A stretch of 64,000 bases of DNA from Cryptomeria japonica. Its lineage: Eukaryota > Streptophyta > Pinopsida > Cupressales > Cupressaceae. The notes below the pieces were generated by a model, which had not been told where the DNA came from, searched no databases, and saw nothing but the letters and a program-made list of their open reading frames with translations. Below, piece by piece: positions 24,006 through 35,984 of the stretch. The DNA lies in contig NC_081414.1 of NCBI RefSeq assembly GCF_030272615.1, forward strand, positions 236,282,733 to 236,346,732, given 5' to 3'. The position numbers were made by a program, and so were the translations under genes. The number at the start of each line of letters is the position of its first letter. Position 1 is the stretch's first letter.

Positions 24006-25275
24006 GTTTTTGGCTTGATCATAATTATTCCAGAACCATGTTAATCATTGAGGGGTTAGATGGAAGCATTCTCTCCTTAGCAATTTTGATAATAATCTTG
24101 GGTTGACCTAGCACTTAGAATAGTAAAGGGGTGTGGAAACCATACTACCTATAGTGAGATGGTTAGTTTAGTCTATTAGGGGTGGGTTCAAGTTAAGAAC
24201 ACTAAAAAATATATCCTAATTTTTTTTCAATATTTTTCTTTATGTTGTCTATATTTTGACAATACTATCAAGACAAATTATAAGAAGGATTGTAGTTACT
24301 AAGGTTTGATCAAATTTGAATGATTGTTCTCTTCAATGCAATAAATGTTCTTCAATACTTATGTAATAAATGTGATTGAGTGCACAATTTAAAGTTGATT
24401 AACACATGATGTGAGACTTGAATTAAATGCATCAAATTTTTGTATACATTAACATAAAATCAAATTGTAAAAAAAAATCCAAAGTTAGCCCTAGATCAAA
24501 GTGTAAGATGGGATTGGTCAATTAAATGTTTGATTATTTTATTTTATTTTTAATTTGATTACATTAGGATCATGGTTGTAAGAAAAAAATGCATACTTGT
24601 AGACATAACCAAAGTTAGAGAATTGCTCAAATTTTGTGTCCATAAATAAAAAGATTAAAAAAAAGGCTAAACATAAATTATCTTTTTTTGTAAGTGTAGA
24701 AATACAATAAAATATTAACCCAAATTAAAATGATAAAATGCATAAAACAAGTACTTTTTACCATCACAATATTATAAATTTCTTGAATATTGATTTAATT
24801 TTATTACAATTTTTTTGTATAATTCATTTTATTAATCCTTTCTAGTTATTCAACAAAAAAAAATTAATTGTTTAAATTGAATTTTTTTTCCTCCAAATAA
24901 TTAATCAAGAAGTTGATTTTAATTTTATAATATTTTTCTACAATTTAATCTATTAATGATATACTTTATATAATTAAAAAATTCACTATTCAATCATAGT
25001 CATTGTATTATATGTTTTTATATAAATCTTTGGAATATAAAAAATAAAATAAATTATATGTATAAAAAAATATAACCATGTCTAATCTTTATCAAAATTA
25101 ACAATTATAATAAAAAAAATCACACAATCGAATCCAAAAGCATTGATCTTTATATGGATGAAACTAATTGGTGAGTTTTATCTTTCCATTGGTTAGAAAA
25201 AAATCTTAGAAAATGAAAAAAAATGTTAGAAGATAAATTAAAATCTTATCTTAAAATTTAAAATGGACTTTAGAT
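24006..25275. other. AT-rich intergenic sequence
   Basis: No gene, ordered repeat or element end recognised. Confidence 0.5.
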
Positions 25276-25348
25276 GTCCCTATTGGGAATTGAACTTGGG
25301 TCTCCATAGTGAGAATCCAGTGTTTTAACCAATTAAGCTCAACCCCTT
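25276..25348 (-). pseudogene. tRNA-Glu(CTC)-like relic (tRNA pseudogene or SINE head)
   Basis: Read on the minus strand, the segment has an A-box-like GAGCTTAATTGG, then GGTTAAAACACTGGATTCTCAC (anticodon-loop position CTC), and a B-box-like AGTTCAATTCC. The middle and 3' half follow plant tRNA-Glu. The acceptor stem does not pair properly and the T-loop is altered, so it is not a working tRNA. The A/T-rich 3' side would also suit a SINE. Confidence 0.6.
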
Positions 25349-26085
25349 GGACTATTTAAATCTTAATATTATTTTCAAAAACAAAATAAAATAATATATA
25401 AACAAAATTATATTTATCTTTTTATTGTCGTAAACAAATAAATCTTACATACAAAATATTTTAAAGTAATAATTTTACAAAAATTATAAATTAAATTTAT
25501 ACAACTTTGAGATATAATATTTTAATTATCAATACATAAACATACCATATATAATCTAACATGTTATATTTTAGCTTTCCTATAAAAAAAAATTAAATGA
25601 AATATAAGCTCCTAACACTAATCAATAAAAACACTTTAAGATTATATAAAAGAAAATATTTGTTTGAAACTACATGGTGGTTAACTACCTTAATCACATT
25701 TTTATGAAGAATCAAATGAGATTGTTTACGGGCTTTGTTTGATTAGGGTACCTTTTTAACTCACCCTGTGTTCATTTGACTCAATATCTGTGGGGCCCTC
25801 TTGTCATAGGTTTTTTTTATCAAACAAGATTATAATTTCACTAACCGTTGAAATAATCAAAGAGAAACTGTACAAAATTTTGAAAAAAAATGAAATATTG
25901 ATAACGGTGCTAATTGTATAATAAAAAAATAATATGGGAAATAATGATAGGTACAATCTTTAATTTATTTAAACTATGTACATGCATAATAAACCATTAA
26001 TGCAAAGGGTTTGGAGAAAAATGCGACCGTAGAAGACATCAAATACAAAATGGCAGAATAAAGAACGCATTAATGCATATTACTT
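25349..26085. other. AT-rich intergenic sequence
   Basis: Nothing recognised beyond A/T runs. Confidence 0.5.
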
Positions 26086-26089
26086 GTGT

Positions 26090-26600
26090 TGCGTACAGTT
26101 CACAACATAACTAATATGCAAGTTGCTCAGTGCGGAAATATCATCCGGAAGTAATATCGGACGGCTAAAGAGGCTCCAATCGTCTTGCACTGACTACGAT
26201 GGAAAGCAATGAAACCAAGGAAAGAAATCACAAAAAATATGAACGGTGACGATCATCCCGATCGTCTTGCAGGCCTTCACTTAGCATGTCCACCGTTGAT
26301 AGACAAAATAAGCTCGGTGCATTTCATAGTAGGAGACGCCTTCGGCATAAAGAAAGCTAAAGAAAAAATACAAACGGATTACAATAGACTTCCAATTGAA
26401 TATGACAACACCAGTCATAGTGAACAAGAAGATTGCAAATGTCAACAAATGGCATACATAAGAATCAAAGTATTAATAATTCAATTTGAACACTTCACAT
26501 AGATCTATCTCGTTACTATTGTGGAACTCTTAAGTTTGATTTTGAATTAGTTTATTCTCTTGTATTAGGTGAAGGATTTAATAGTCGAGTATGTTATAGG
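26090..26600 (+). other. Unrecognised block with a 97-codon frame
   Basis: Less AT-rich than its surroundings. The frame at 26209-26502 includes GDDHPDRLAGLHLACPPLID and FIVGDAFGI; no family recognised. It repeats ATCGTCTTGCA twice (about 26179 and 26262). Two blocks are shared with 23.43-23.53 kb (AAAGCTRAAGAAAAAATACA and TTAGGTGAAGGRTTTAATAG) but in the opposite order, so both loci probably carry pieces of one repeated sequence. Confidence 0.3.
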
Positions 26601-27480
26601 ATTAAAAAAAAATTGATAAATTAATATTTTACTATTACTTGTATTTGGATGAGATGCAATGGTTACGTCGATAGAAAGATATACTTTGTGTTTTAATTTT
26701 GGAAATGTTAGACCAAATTACTAATTGTGATAGGAGAAAAGTAGTAAGCAAATGTACATGATATCAATTCAATATAAGTGAAAACTACAAAAAGTGAATT
26801 TGCATATGCATACATCTAAACAACACATACATATTGTTACAATTGTTCATATCAAATGTACTCGACATAGATGTAGTATAAGAGATAGATGTCGTATTGG
26901 AAGAAATGAATTTCGCATTCTTATGACAATGATATATGTGACATGTATTTGAAAATAAAGACAAACAATTTTCATGGAGAATACATGTTTTTTTAAAACA
27001 AACATTTACATATGTTTATCCTTAAACAAGTGCGTAGATATTTTTACTCCCTAAAAGCTATGAGTAAATTTTTGACATTGAATTATTTTGTATCTAAACT
27101 TATGAGTTATATAATATATATTTAAATATAATGTATTATTAAATTATGTAATTTATCTTAATGTAACAAAAGAATAATTATATCTGTAGTTTTCTCTTAT
27201 TATCACACAGATATTTCTATAAATTTCTTCCTTTGCATTTATCTCAATATTTCTCTTTGTTTCTATTTACTTATTGTATACAACATCTTGATATGTTCTC
27301 TTTGTTTCTATTTACTTATTGTATACAACATATTGATATGAAGGCATGAACTCTTCTTTATATTATTAGATTATTAGATTGTAAGTACTATATTATTGTA
27401 TATTTTAATTATTATTTCATTGCTCTATTAGTTAATATATTACTATATTCTAACTATTATTTCATTATTATTTTAATTTT
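26601..27480. other. AT-rich intergenic sequence with a short tandem repeat
   Basis: A 42-bp unit (TGTTCTCTTTGTTTCTATTT, then ACTTATTGTATACAACAT) is repeated around 27253-27333. No gene. Confidence 0.5.
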
Positions 27481-27569
27481 AATTTTATTTTTATTAGTGA
27501 ATGCTTTTGATTGGAGCTATGAACCAATGAGGCCACGATTTTTAGGGACCTCATCTTCAGAGATGTTTG

Positions 27570-27925
27570 GCAAGTCCACCCTTGTATCTCCTCTTCCATC
27601 CTAATGCTCCATGTTTGTGTGCCTATGTTGTGTTGGTCTCCATATCCCGTTGTTGTCGTGTGCAGGTGTCTCCTTATCTCTTTGGCAATTCCACCCTTGT
27701 TTCTCCTCTTCCATCCTAATGCTCCATGTTTGTGTGCCTCTGTTGTGTTGGTCTCCATATCCCTTTGTTGTCATGTGCATGTGTCTCCTTATCTCTTTGT
27801 CGTCATGTGTAGGCATCTCCTTATCTCTCTATTGTTTCCACCACCTCGCGTAGGGATTTCCTTATCTCTCCATTGCTACACGCAAGGATCCCTTATCTCT
27901 CCATTTTTTCATATGTATCTCCTTA
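27570..27925. repeat. Minisatellite: 115-bp unit x2 followed by about 34-bp units
   Basis: CCACCCTTGTWTCTCCTCTT, then CCATCCTAATGCTCC, recurs with a 115-bp period (27576 and 27691). Downstream, TCTCCTTATCTCT recurs at shorter spacing to about 27920. Long frames on both strands are by-products of the repeat. Confidence 0.85.
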
Positions 27926-28059
27926 TACATTCAAGGCATTAACACCTTCGTTGGTTGCATGCATGGAATACCTCCTCTAGATAGTCCACCATCTGACACT
28001 ATCGTCAACCTACTTTACTTTGTCTTCTTTGAGGCGTGTGGGTGTGAACCCCAATGTGG

Positions 28060-28258
28060 GGCCTATCCTTCATTGCTCTATGAGATGTGGGGAACCTGTC
28101 ATCGCCAACTAACTAGAGCCTCTCCTTTGTTTGTCCTTCATCCACATTAGCATCAACCCACAACCACCAACAAGTGAGGATCTTTGACGAGATTTGAACC
28201 AGGGAAGCAACTTTAACATTGCCTTGCAACAACCATTGCACTATAGGGTCAACCCATT
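28060..28258 (-). mobile_element. Second copy of the tRNA-derived SINE, diverged
   Basis: Read on the minus strand the element begins GGGTTGACCCTATAGTGCAA. It has a good A box (TAGTGCAATGG), a B-box-like GGTTCAAATCTC about 45 nt later, and body segments matching the 4.4 kb copy (GYTAATGTGGAKGAAG and, further on, TCCCC...ATAGAGCAA/CTAGAGCAA). No target-site duplication could be found and the 3' boundary is uncertain, so it is older. Confidence 0.68.
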
Positions 28259-28303
28259 GTTTTAATTGTATTGTTGTATTCTTTATATTATATTATCATC
28301 AAC

Positions 28304-28371
28304 ATTAACTCTAATGATAATTGTAACCTGAAATTTAATTAACTCTAATGATAATTGTAACCTGAAATTTA
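28304..28371. repeat. 34-bp tandem duplication
   Basis: ATTAACTCTAATGATAATTG, then TAACCTGAAATTTA, twice in a row without change. Confidence 0.9.
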
Positions 28372-30200
28372 AGTATGACTCACTAATCCAGAAACCTGGA
28401 TTTATAGTTGTATTATTTTGTATACTTTTATTGAGGGCAATTGCCCGACTTTCAAATGTCCTAGGTATAAAAAAAATTTATAGTGTTGCCAATTGGATGT
28501 GTATGAGGTAACAAATCCCAGACTTGAATCTATTCAAGGAGAGCAAGGGGTCTAGATCTTACATGTCAACAACTTAGAATATAATTAAGCTCATTAACTA
28601 AATATATAAAATTCTAGGATTTTGCTCACATGCATTGGCACTCTATTTCACATAAAAAAATCACCAACTTAGTAAGAATTCTTTTACATAAGAATAGTTT
28701 TTTTGTAGCTTCCACGTTTGAAATAATTTACTTGACTGAACTCATGAAATAATACATTTTCGGAACTACATAGTAATATTTTTAAAACTAAGAACTATGC
28801 AACAAACTAACAAAAAGGTGTTTAGGGGTAATAAAATAAATATTTTAAATAACTAACATGAATATTAAAAATATTAATCAATGTGATATTTTTTTGAAAG
28901 TAAAATTGAATAACTTTGCAATTAATAAAGATTTTTGTTTTCTATCATAACCTTGCAATTCAAGGTTAATTATCTAAATGTCATTCTTTATAAACACCGA
29001 TATCAATTTTTATTAATATTATTCTACACATTATCATTGTTATTAATAATTTAAAATATGAATTGTAAGTGCAACCTTAATAATAATAACTATGATTAAT
29101 AATAAAATGGAAGCTATTCATTTTATTAATAATAAATACAATGTTACCATTTTTTATTATTTTAGTACTTGTATTCCCAAAATTACCAATAGTAATAACC
29201 TTAACATGAATATTATTGTTGTTAGAATTGTTACCATTTTTAACCATGGTGAAAGCTTTTATTATTACCTAAACTTATTCACCATTTTCATCCAATCAAA
29301 AAACTCTTAAACATTTCCACAAAAAATGTATTCTCTATAAATAAATTATCTTTTTATAAATTTTGTTTAATTTATTCATATATTAACTTATAAGCCTCAA
29401 TATTATCCACCGCTAAGAATGAGATAAAATATTATTATTATTATTATTATTTATAATGCTAAGTCATATTGTATAATATATGTAGAAATAATTTGTTCGC
29501 CAAAAGAGGTATGGCAAATTCATTTATAAAGAAAAGTGATTTATTATGGTTTTCAAACTCAGATGACCATGAGATTATCAACACCCTCAGTTTAAAAGTG
29601 AATTAATAAACTTAAATTGATAGCACTCATTTTACAAATTTTAATTATCTCATTGCAACTTAAAGTTGTTGGCAATCTAGCCCTAAAATTGGCATGCCCT
29701 AAGAAACCCTAAATATATTATTCTTTTCTTTTTGTTGCATACCTAGTCAAGGCAATGACTATGGAGCTACAAGAATATAAGCTTAAAATTAGTTCATGGC
29801 TCATAGAATCTACCCTTAAAGCACAAAACACAATAAAAGAGAATTCAATGAAATATTAGATAAATATGAAAGACTCCGTGGTAAAATATTCTCTTAGAAA
29901 ACCCATGCAAAACTAATTCTTGTCAATAGGAAACCATAAATAATCACTTTCCAAGCAATAAATCTTTTGTTTCAATTTGTTTAACCGATAATGGCAATCT
30001 TGAAGATGGAATTAAACAAATACTCTACTTTCTTTTTATCCTAAAGCTCAAAGGTACCCTTTTTTCGTCTTCCACCCAACTTGTGAAGCCATCCAAAAAT
30101 AAAACAAGTGTCACGTGGTGGCTATAACTTGTTGTTTAGATTTGTAATAGTAATTGAGTATGCTTTTTTGCAAACAATTAGCAAATAGAAGATATAATTT
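28372..30200. other. AT-rich intergenic sequence
   Basis: Only simple-sequence features, such as (ATT)n at about 29430-29452. No gene recognised. Confidence 0.5.
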
Positions 30201-30670
30201 TGTAACCATAACTTTAATTGATTCCTAACCCTAATTAAGTTGTAATCTCCTTTGAACTCTAACTATAATACTAATTGAATGTTAATTATAAATTTAATTG
30301 AATACTAAATTTAACACAATAATCCCTAACCTAAATTGAACACTAATCTTAACCCTTACCCTAACCCTATTTTAACTCTAATAAAAGTCTTATCTCTAAT
30401 TCCAATTATAACTCTAATATTAATTGAATTGTATTCCTAACCTCTTCGAATCCTAACCAAAATTTAACCCTAACCCTAAATTAAATGTTTTACCTATAAG
30501 CCTAATTGATCCTTAACCCTAACTCAAATTTAACTCTATATCTGACCCTTACCCTAACCATTTTTTAACAATAACCATAATTTAATCCAAACTCAAAAAA
30601 AATCTTTATAACTTTAATTAAACACTAATTGAATCATAGTCCTAACCCTAATTGAACCTAAGTACATATA
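30200..30670. repeat. Degenerate telomere-like CCCTAA-rich tract
   Basis: Variants of CCCTAA/CCTAACCCTAA recur every 20-60 bp (for example about 30343-30367 and about 30467-30482), interspersed with CTAATTGAA. The plant telomere strand is (CCCTAAA)n. The repeats are too degraded to be a working telomere. Confidence 0.55.
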
Positions 30671-31429
30671 AATGTAGTAAATAAATGAGAGGCCTAGTAA
30701 AGCTCAATTAAGAATACTATAACTCTTCTGAAATTTAAAATTTATTTGAAAACTAATCATAAATTGTACTTAAATAGTAGTAAAGAAAATTTAAATATTT
30801 ATTGTAGAAAAAGAGATAAAAGTGAGAACAATTTTTATTTATGTAACATAGTATTAATATTCACTATATTATTTTTTACTGATATTCATTGTATTATTTT
30901 TTTACATTATTATTTTGTATTATTTTACATTAATATTTATTTAATAAAATGATCTTCAATCTTTCGTATAATCTAATCTTTTATTTTATTTGTATTATAA
31001 AAATGTTAATTTGATATAATTAATGTTAAAATTGTTAGATTATTATTTTTTATCATTCTAATTACTAATATATTATATTGTTGACTTATTATATTATTAT
31101 CAATATTAATACTTTAATTATTAGAATATTTTTATTTTAAACATTATATTACTATTTGATAATTTTTATCACTAAATAATAATATTTTATATTATATTAT
31201 GTTATTATTTTATTATTGTTTTAATCTTGTTATGTTATAGAAAATAGTATTAAATTATGTGAGCATAATGCTAACCCAACCAACCAAGAGCTATTTATAA
31301 ATTACTTAGAAAGTAAAATATTTAATATTTGTTACCTTGTAATGGTAACTATCAAGATTTTCACAATTAATTAATAATCAAATAATTTTCAACTAATTTA
31401 TTTGTCATGGTGCTTTAAAAGATTTAAAT
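30671..31429. other. AT-rich intergenic sequence
   Basis: Nothing recognised. Confidence 0.5.
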
Positions 31430-31705
31430 ATTTAGATACAGATTCTAAATAATTTGGAAAGAAAATTAAAACATACTAAATATTATTAAAAAATTCATGT
31501 AGAAAGTGGATCCGGGAAATTTGGTAATAAGATGCAAATTGTTTGAGCCAATTAGATTGAAAAAATAATAATTTGTGTAATTTTAAATCTTAAAAATCAC
31601 GTATCTTAACTATTGATTCATTGAAAAAAATATTGAAACAAAAAATTCATAGATAAAATTGGTGGAAAAGCAATTGAATAATAATGAGTTAATGAAAATT
31701 CGGTG
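31430..31705. repeat. Dispersed repeat, copy A (partner at 36575-36870)
   Basis: Shares with the partner GTGGATCCGKRAAATYYGGT, AGCCAATTAGATTG, CTTAAAAATCAYGTATCTTA and GAATAATAATGWGTTAA in the same order and orientation, 5.15 kb apart. The LINE at 32.4-35.7 kb lies between them. Confidence 0.75.
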
Positions 31706-31979
31706 CAACTGATTGCAATAGTACTAGCAGATGAGTTATAACATATCAATTTGAGCATGGGTTTCAACAATAATTTGAAATAATATAATTTTTTAGGGCA
31801 TATGTATTGCAATTGTAGTAGAGAGTGCCCGCAATTGTAGTATGTAATGAACACATTGAAATTCAGAGCTAAAGGTGTTTTATTGATTAAACATTTATAG
31901 TTATTGCATAATTATTCTAATTTTTTAAATAATAATCAAAATGTTCAAACTCTAACACCATATAATTATATAATACACT

Positions 31980-32330
31980 CATCTCTATAACTTTAATTAT
32001 ATATTTAACAACCCTTAACCCTTGATCTTAGTGTAACCCTAACTATAATTTTAGACTTATGTCTAGCCTATTTCAAATTCTAGTTGTAACCATAACCCGA
32101 ATTCTAACATTAGCATTAATTTGCACTATAGCCCTAAGACTTCACTTAATTATAATATTAAATACATTCCTAATTCTATTTTTTTCCTTAACTATATCCC
32201 TAGTCCTTAATGTAAAACTCTAACCTTAATTTTAGAAATAGTTTGAACATCAATTCTAACCTTTGGCGCTAAACCTTATTCTAACTCTTGTTATAAGTCT
32301 AATTTTAATCCTAATTATAATTATTAAAAA
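31980..32330. repeat. Second degenerate telomere-like tract
   Basis: Motifs such as ACAACCCTTAACCCTTGATC and GTGTAACCCTAACTA recur in an otherwise AT-rich sequence, like the tract at 30.2-30.67 kb. It ends just before the LINE insertion point. Confidence 0.45.
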
Positions 32331-32411
32331 AAATGTAATCATAACATTATTTATAATTGTAATTATTATAAATATTTCTAATTAATTTGTAATAAAATAA
32401 AACTTAAATTT

Positions 32412-34504
32412 ATGAGCACACTGAATGTATACTTTGAGCAATCTGAGCAGGTGATGAACAAAGGCAAGTCGCAACTATTCTTCTTCAACACTAAAATGCA
32501 AGATCAACAAAGGATCTCAAACCTGTTGGGAATAAAAATTTCTCAACTTCCAATCAAATATTTGGGCGTTAGAATTGAGAAAGGATGCAGGCAGACTCAG
32601 ATTTGGGAAGATGTTTTGAAATCTTGTCCGACCAAAACAACGCTTTGGAAGAATAGATGGCTAACACAAGCTGACAGATTGACAATGGTTAAGTCTGTCT
32701 TATCGGCCATTCCCATTTACTATATGTCGTGCTTCAAGATACCCTATGTTGCTGGTAAGAATATTGACAACCTGCTTAGAAAATTTGTTTGAGAGGGTGC
32801 AAAAGACAAAAAAAAGATACCACTCATTAACGGGGACACCATGTGTTTACTAAAAGAGGATGGCGGAGCTGGACTTAGGAAAATGGCACTACAGAATATT
32901 GCTTGGGGTGCCAAATTATCTTGGAAGATGTACACAGAACCTCAGAAACTATGGTGCAAAATATTTAGGAAGAAATATTTGGATTCCGAGAACCCTAGTC
33001 GAATTCTCATTGTGGCAAATACAGAGGGGGGATCCGCCTCCTGGAACTTTCTTTGGGATTGTAGATTCATTATAACTGATCACATTTCATGGCACATTGG
33101 TAATGGCAAATCTGCAAAATTTTGGAGGGACTCATGGAGTGCTCCTGCATTATCTGACAGTTTTAATCAGGATTGGATTGAGCTTGTCGAGTCTACGTAT
33201 GGTATGTTTGTTGAGAACTATTTCGAGCAGAATAAGGAACTAGATGGGAAGAGGGTATGGAAACAGATATCCATTGGCAATCCGATTCTATGCGAATCTC
33301 TAAAAGACATGCTCAAAAGTAGATGTATCTCATTGTCTAATGATGAGGATAGGATATTCTGGAGTGTTGCCAAATCAGGAGAATATTCTGTCAAATTGGG
33401 TTATGAGGTATAAAGACAAAGGGGTATGTGCACGGACTGGCCACATAAGCTATGTTGGAGCAATAAGCTTCTCCCTAAAGTGGGGGCATTTCTTTGGCTG
33501 GCCCTCCATAATAGAATCCTCACTGGGGATAGATTAAAGTCAATTGGTATCTCCGGACCTAACATGTGTGTTATGTGCAAGGCAGATGAAGAATCTGCCA
33601 ATCATTCACTCTTCAATTGCCCCATGGCGGAGGCCTATTGGAATTGGTTCTTTGAAAATACCAATCTTAAAATCGTCAAATGTGAGGTACTCAAGGACTT
33701 CCTCATTTCTTGGCCGAGGATCTATAATTCAAGGTGGAGCGACCTGTGGCTGGTGGGGCCTTCATTAATTGTTTGGCACATTTGGAAAGAAAGAAACAGG
33801 AGGATCTTCAAAGAAACCGCACTCTCGGTTAATAAAATCATTAAGAATATCAAAAGTGTTGTTGAGGAAATGATAAATGGGAAATCTGTCATGAGGAAAA
33901 TCAGATCCTATAACAATTGGGACCGTAGAATGAAGAAGATGTGGCTCTTCAAACATCGTGTAATCATAGACACCAATAACAAAGTGAATAGGAGGGATAT
34001 CAGATGGATGGCCCCACCAAAGTATTGGGTGAAATTAAACTTTGATGGAGCTAGAAAGGGTAACCCGGGAGAGGCTGGATTTGGAGCCATAATTAGGAAC
34101 AATACCAATAAGATAGTACACGGTGTATATGGTGGACTAGGCAAGGCTACTAACAACGAGGCTGAAATCAGAGCATTAGAGGCTGGATTAAATCTTTGTG
34201 TTCAAAATGGTATCTCCAAGGTACTCATTGAGGGAGATTCCCAAATAATTATAAATGGCATTATCAAATCAAAGTTCCAATACTAGAAGTTATGCAAATG
34301 GCTCCCTCGAATAAATCATCTCTTGGATTGATTGGCACTTTTGAGATTAAGCATGTGTACCGGGAAGGGAACCGCTTGGTCGATTACCTTGCAAACTTGG
34401 GTGTGGTATGTAATGATAACAAGATTACCTTTGATCAACACTCTGCAAGCAATGATATAATCAATCACATCAAAATGGATGCTTCACGTGATGGTATCGG
34501 CTGA
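32412..34504 (+). pseudogene. LINE ORF2 relic: RT end, zf-RVT, RNase H
   Basis: One frame runs from 32412 to 34286 with only two internal stops. RT end: KGKSQLFFFNTKM and IKYLGVRIEKG, then NRWLTQADRLTMVKSVLSAI, PIYYMSCFKIP. zf-RVT: LPKVGAFLWLALHNRILTGD, then the metal-binding pattern CVMCKADEESANHSLFNC (CX2CX8HX4C; about 33565-33620). RNase H: VKLNFDGARKGNPGEAGFGA (first Asp), NNEAEIRALEAGL (Glu), IEGDSQIIING (Asp). After a one-base shift near 34325, FEIKHVYREGNRLVDYLANL supplies the last Asp region. Stops at 32790 (TGA, Trp expected), 33411 (TAA, Gln likely) and 34284 (TAG, Trp expected) are all C-to-T/G-to-A type. Non-functional now, but only moderately decayed. Confidence 0.9.
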
Positions 34505-34739
34505 GTCAAGTACGTTCGATGGATGACTACCCAGGCCTGGATTGTAGTGGCACTAGATAAGACTCTGGATCAGTCCCATGGTATTGTGGTAGGATTTCAC
34601 TGCCCTCTATATCCCAAAAAGAAGATTCAAGTATGATTTCTCATAGTAGTGGCGGCACAGTCGCATTATTATTTCTGAGCAAATCGGGCAACAATATCAA
34701 AACTCTACTTTTTTGGATTTTGGAAAGGAAACTTCCAAA

Positions 34740-35418
34740 GACATCCGGCTCTATAAAGATTAATGCTTCATAGTTTGATGTCGCTTGTATTGATGAGCTT
34801 GGATAATGGCACACTTTGAGGAGATTAGTTGTGTCAACTGTGAAATGCATGTGGGTGCTCAAATACAAAATCTATTTGTAACAGAGGAGTATGTGTATGA
34901 GGCAATTCAGGGGCTGATGGAGATTACTCTGAATATTGACATGCATTGGTGTGATGCCCTCATTTATGAAGCAGTTGTGCTTCCGTTATTTGACATCATT
35001 GACTCAAGGGAGCGGTCTGTCGAGCTGATGTGTGATTTTGTGAAGCTGTCCGTTGGGAATATTGTTGCCAATGGTATTCTCAGTTTGGATGAAAATATAA
35101 AGGTCAACATATTAAAGACGTGTTTCCAGATCGAGTACTATTTTCCCTCTGATTCTAGCGAGGATTCAAACAATTCCGAAGAGGAAGGGGGTGGAGGATG
35201 GGTCGTATTCTGAGAACAACGACAAGGGCAGCACAACGCAAAGAAGAATGGAGAAGGCTAAGGAAAGGGAGCGAATGAAGTCCTTCATGGAAAACGCTTG
35301 GGAGATATTCAAGTGTGCGGTTTTGAATGGGAACATAGATCCCTTCAGGCATGTTACTGACTCTGATGAATGGTTGTCCCCTGCTGCCTCTATTGCAAAT
35401 GTTATCAGCCTTGGATAA
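34740..35418 (+). pseudogene. Unrecognised ORF downstream of LINE RNase H (homologue of 62888-63574)
   Basis: A frame from 34806 reads MAHFEEISCVNCEMHVGAQI, then WCDALIYEAVVLPLFDIIDS, a variable middle, an acidic stretch (SDSSEDSNNSEEE), and after a frameshift near 35190 ERERMKSFMENAWEIFKCAV, LNGNIDPFRHVTDSDEW, LSPAASIANVISLG. The same order occurs in the minus-strand ORF at 62.9-63.6 kb (CDGFVYEAIICPMVDIFDS; SSESEESDIEDEE; NFIQEAWEVFRVGVRNGNLD). Similarity appears to begin before the Met, at LYKD/LYKE (about 34753). About 200 residues, acidic middle, helical C-terminus. No family known to me; it may be a LINE accessory protein or a C-terminal extension of ORF2. Confidence 0.7.
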
Positions 35419-35984
35419 TATGTTGCTCTAATTCTCCAAGCTCTTTGGGGAGATGAATAATTGCCCTGCATTTGGTCACTGCTCAATCTTTGTCTATGTT
35501 CGACATACTTGTGCTATCTGCTCTGGTCTTTGTCTCTAATTTTTGTGTTGGTACCAATTATAATGTCGGATCTTAGGATAGTCAGGATGAATCAATTCAA
35601 CCACCTTTTGTCATATGTGGATGATGTAACTAGCTGTAATTTTTCTGAATTTTAATAGAGGGCGCTATCCCCATACTTGATAGCACTAATTTAAAAATTA
35701 AAAATTAAAAAAAATTAATGCTGGCATAAAATAAATTAAGTGATCTTTATAAATCATTATTACTTAAAAAATTTTAGCATGTTTGTAATTACTATTTTCA
35801 TAAGACAGTGCAAATGTATAATATGTTATATTATGATAAGATTGAACACTTTTAAAGTTTATGCAAAATAAAATATAAAAAAATATTACAATTAAAAGAA
35901 GATTTCTAAATTGATTAAAATTTCATACGATGTGCTCTCTTTTGAACTTTAGGCTATGTAATGAAAGGACTAACTATACTAAGA

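Larger units (their letters stand above)
32403..35720 (+). mobile_element. 5'-truncated L1-type LINE with post-RNase H ORF
   Basis: The coding part starts abruptly inside the RT domain at about 32412, with AT-rich unrelated DNA on its left, as expected of 5' truncation during target-primed reverse transcription. Order: RT C-terminal part, zf-RVT, RNase H, a gap of about 300 bp, then a further ORF (34806-35418). A 3' UTR of about 270 bp ends in an A/T-rich tail, AAATTAAAAATTAAAAAAAA, at about 35694-35714. No convincing target-site duplication in this AT-rich setting. Confidence 0.85.

Noticed and set aside
26128-26160. Possible tubulin-like start (QVAQCGN)
   Set aside because: Only about seven residues resemble tubulin, and the following sequence does not continue the match.
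27604-27942. 112-codon Cys/Leu-rich frame
   Set aside because: By-product of the tandem repeat; overlapping frames on both strands stay open for the same reason.
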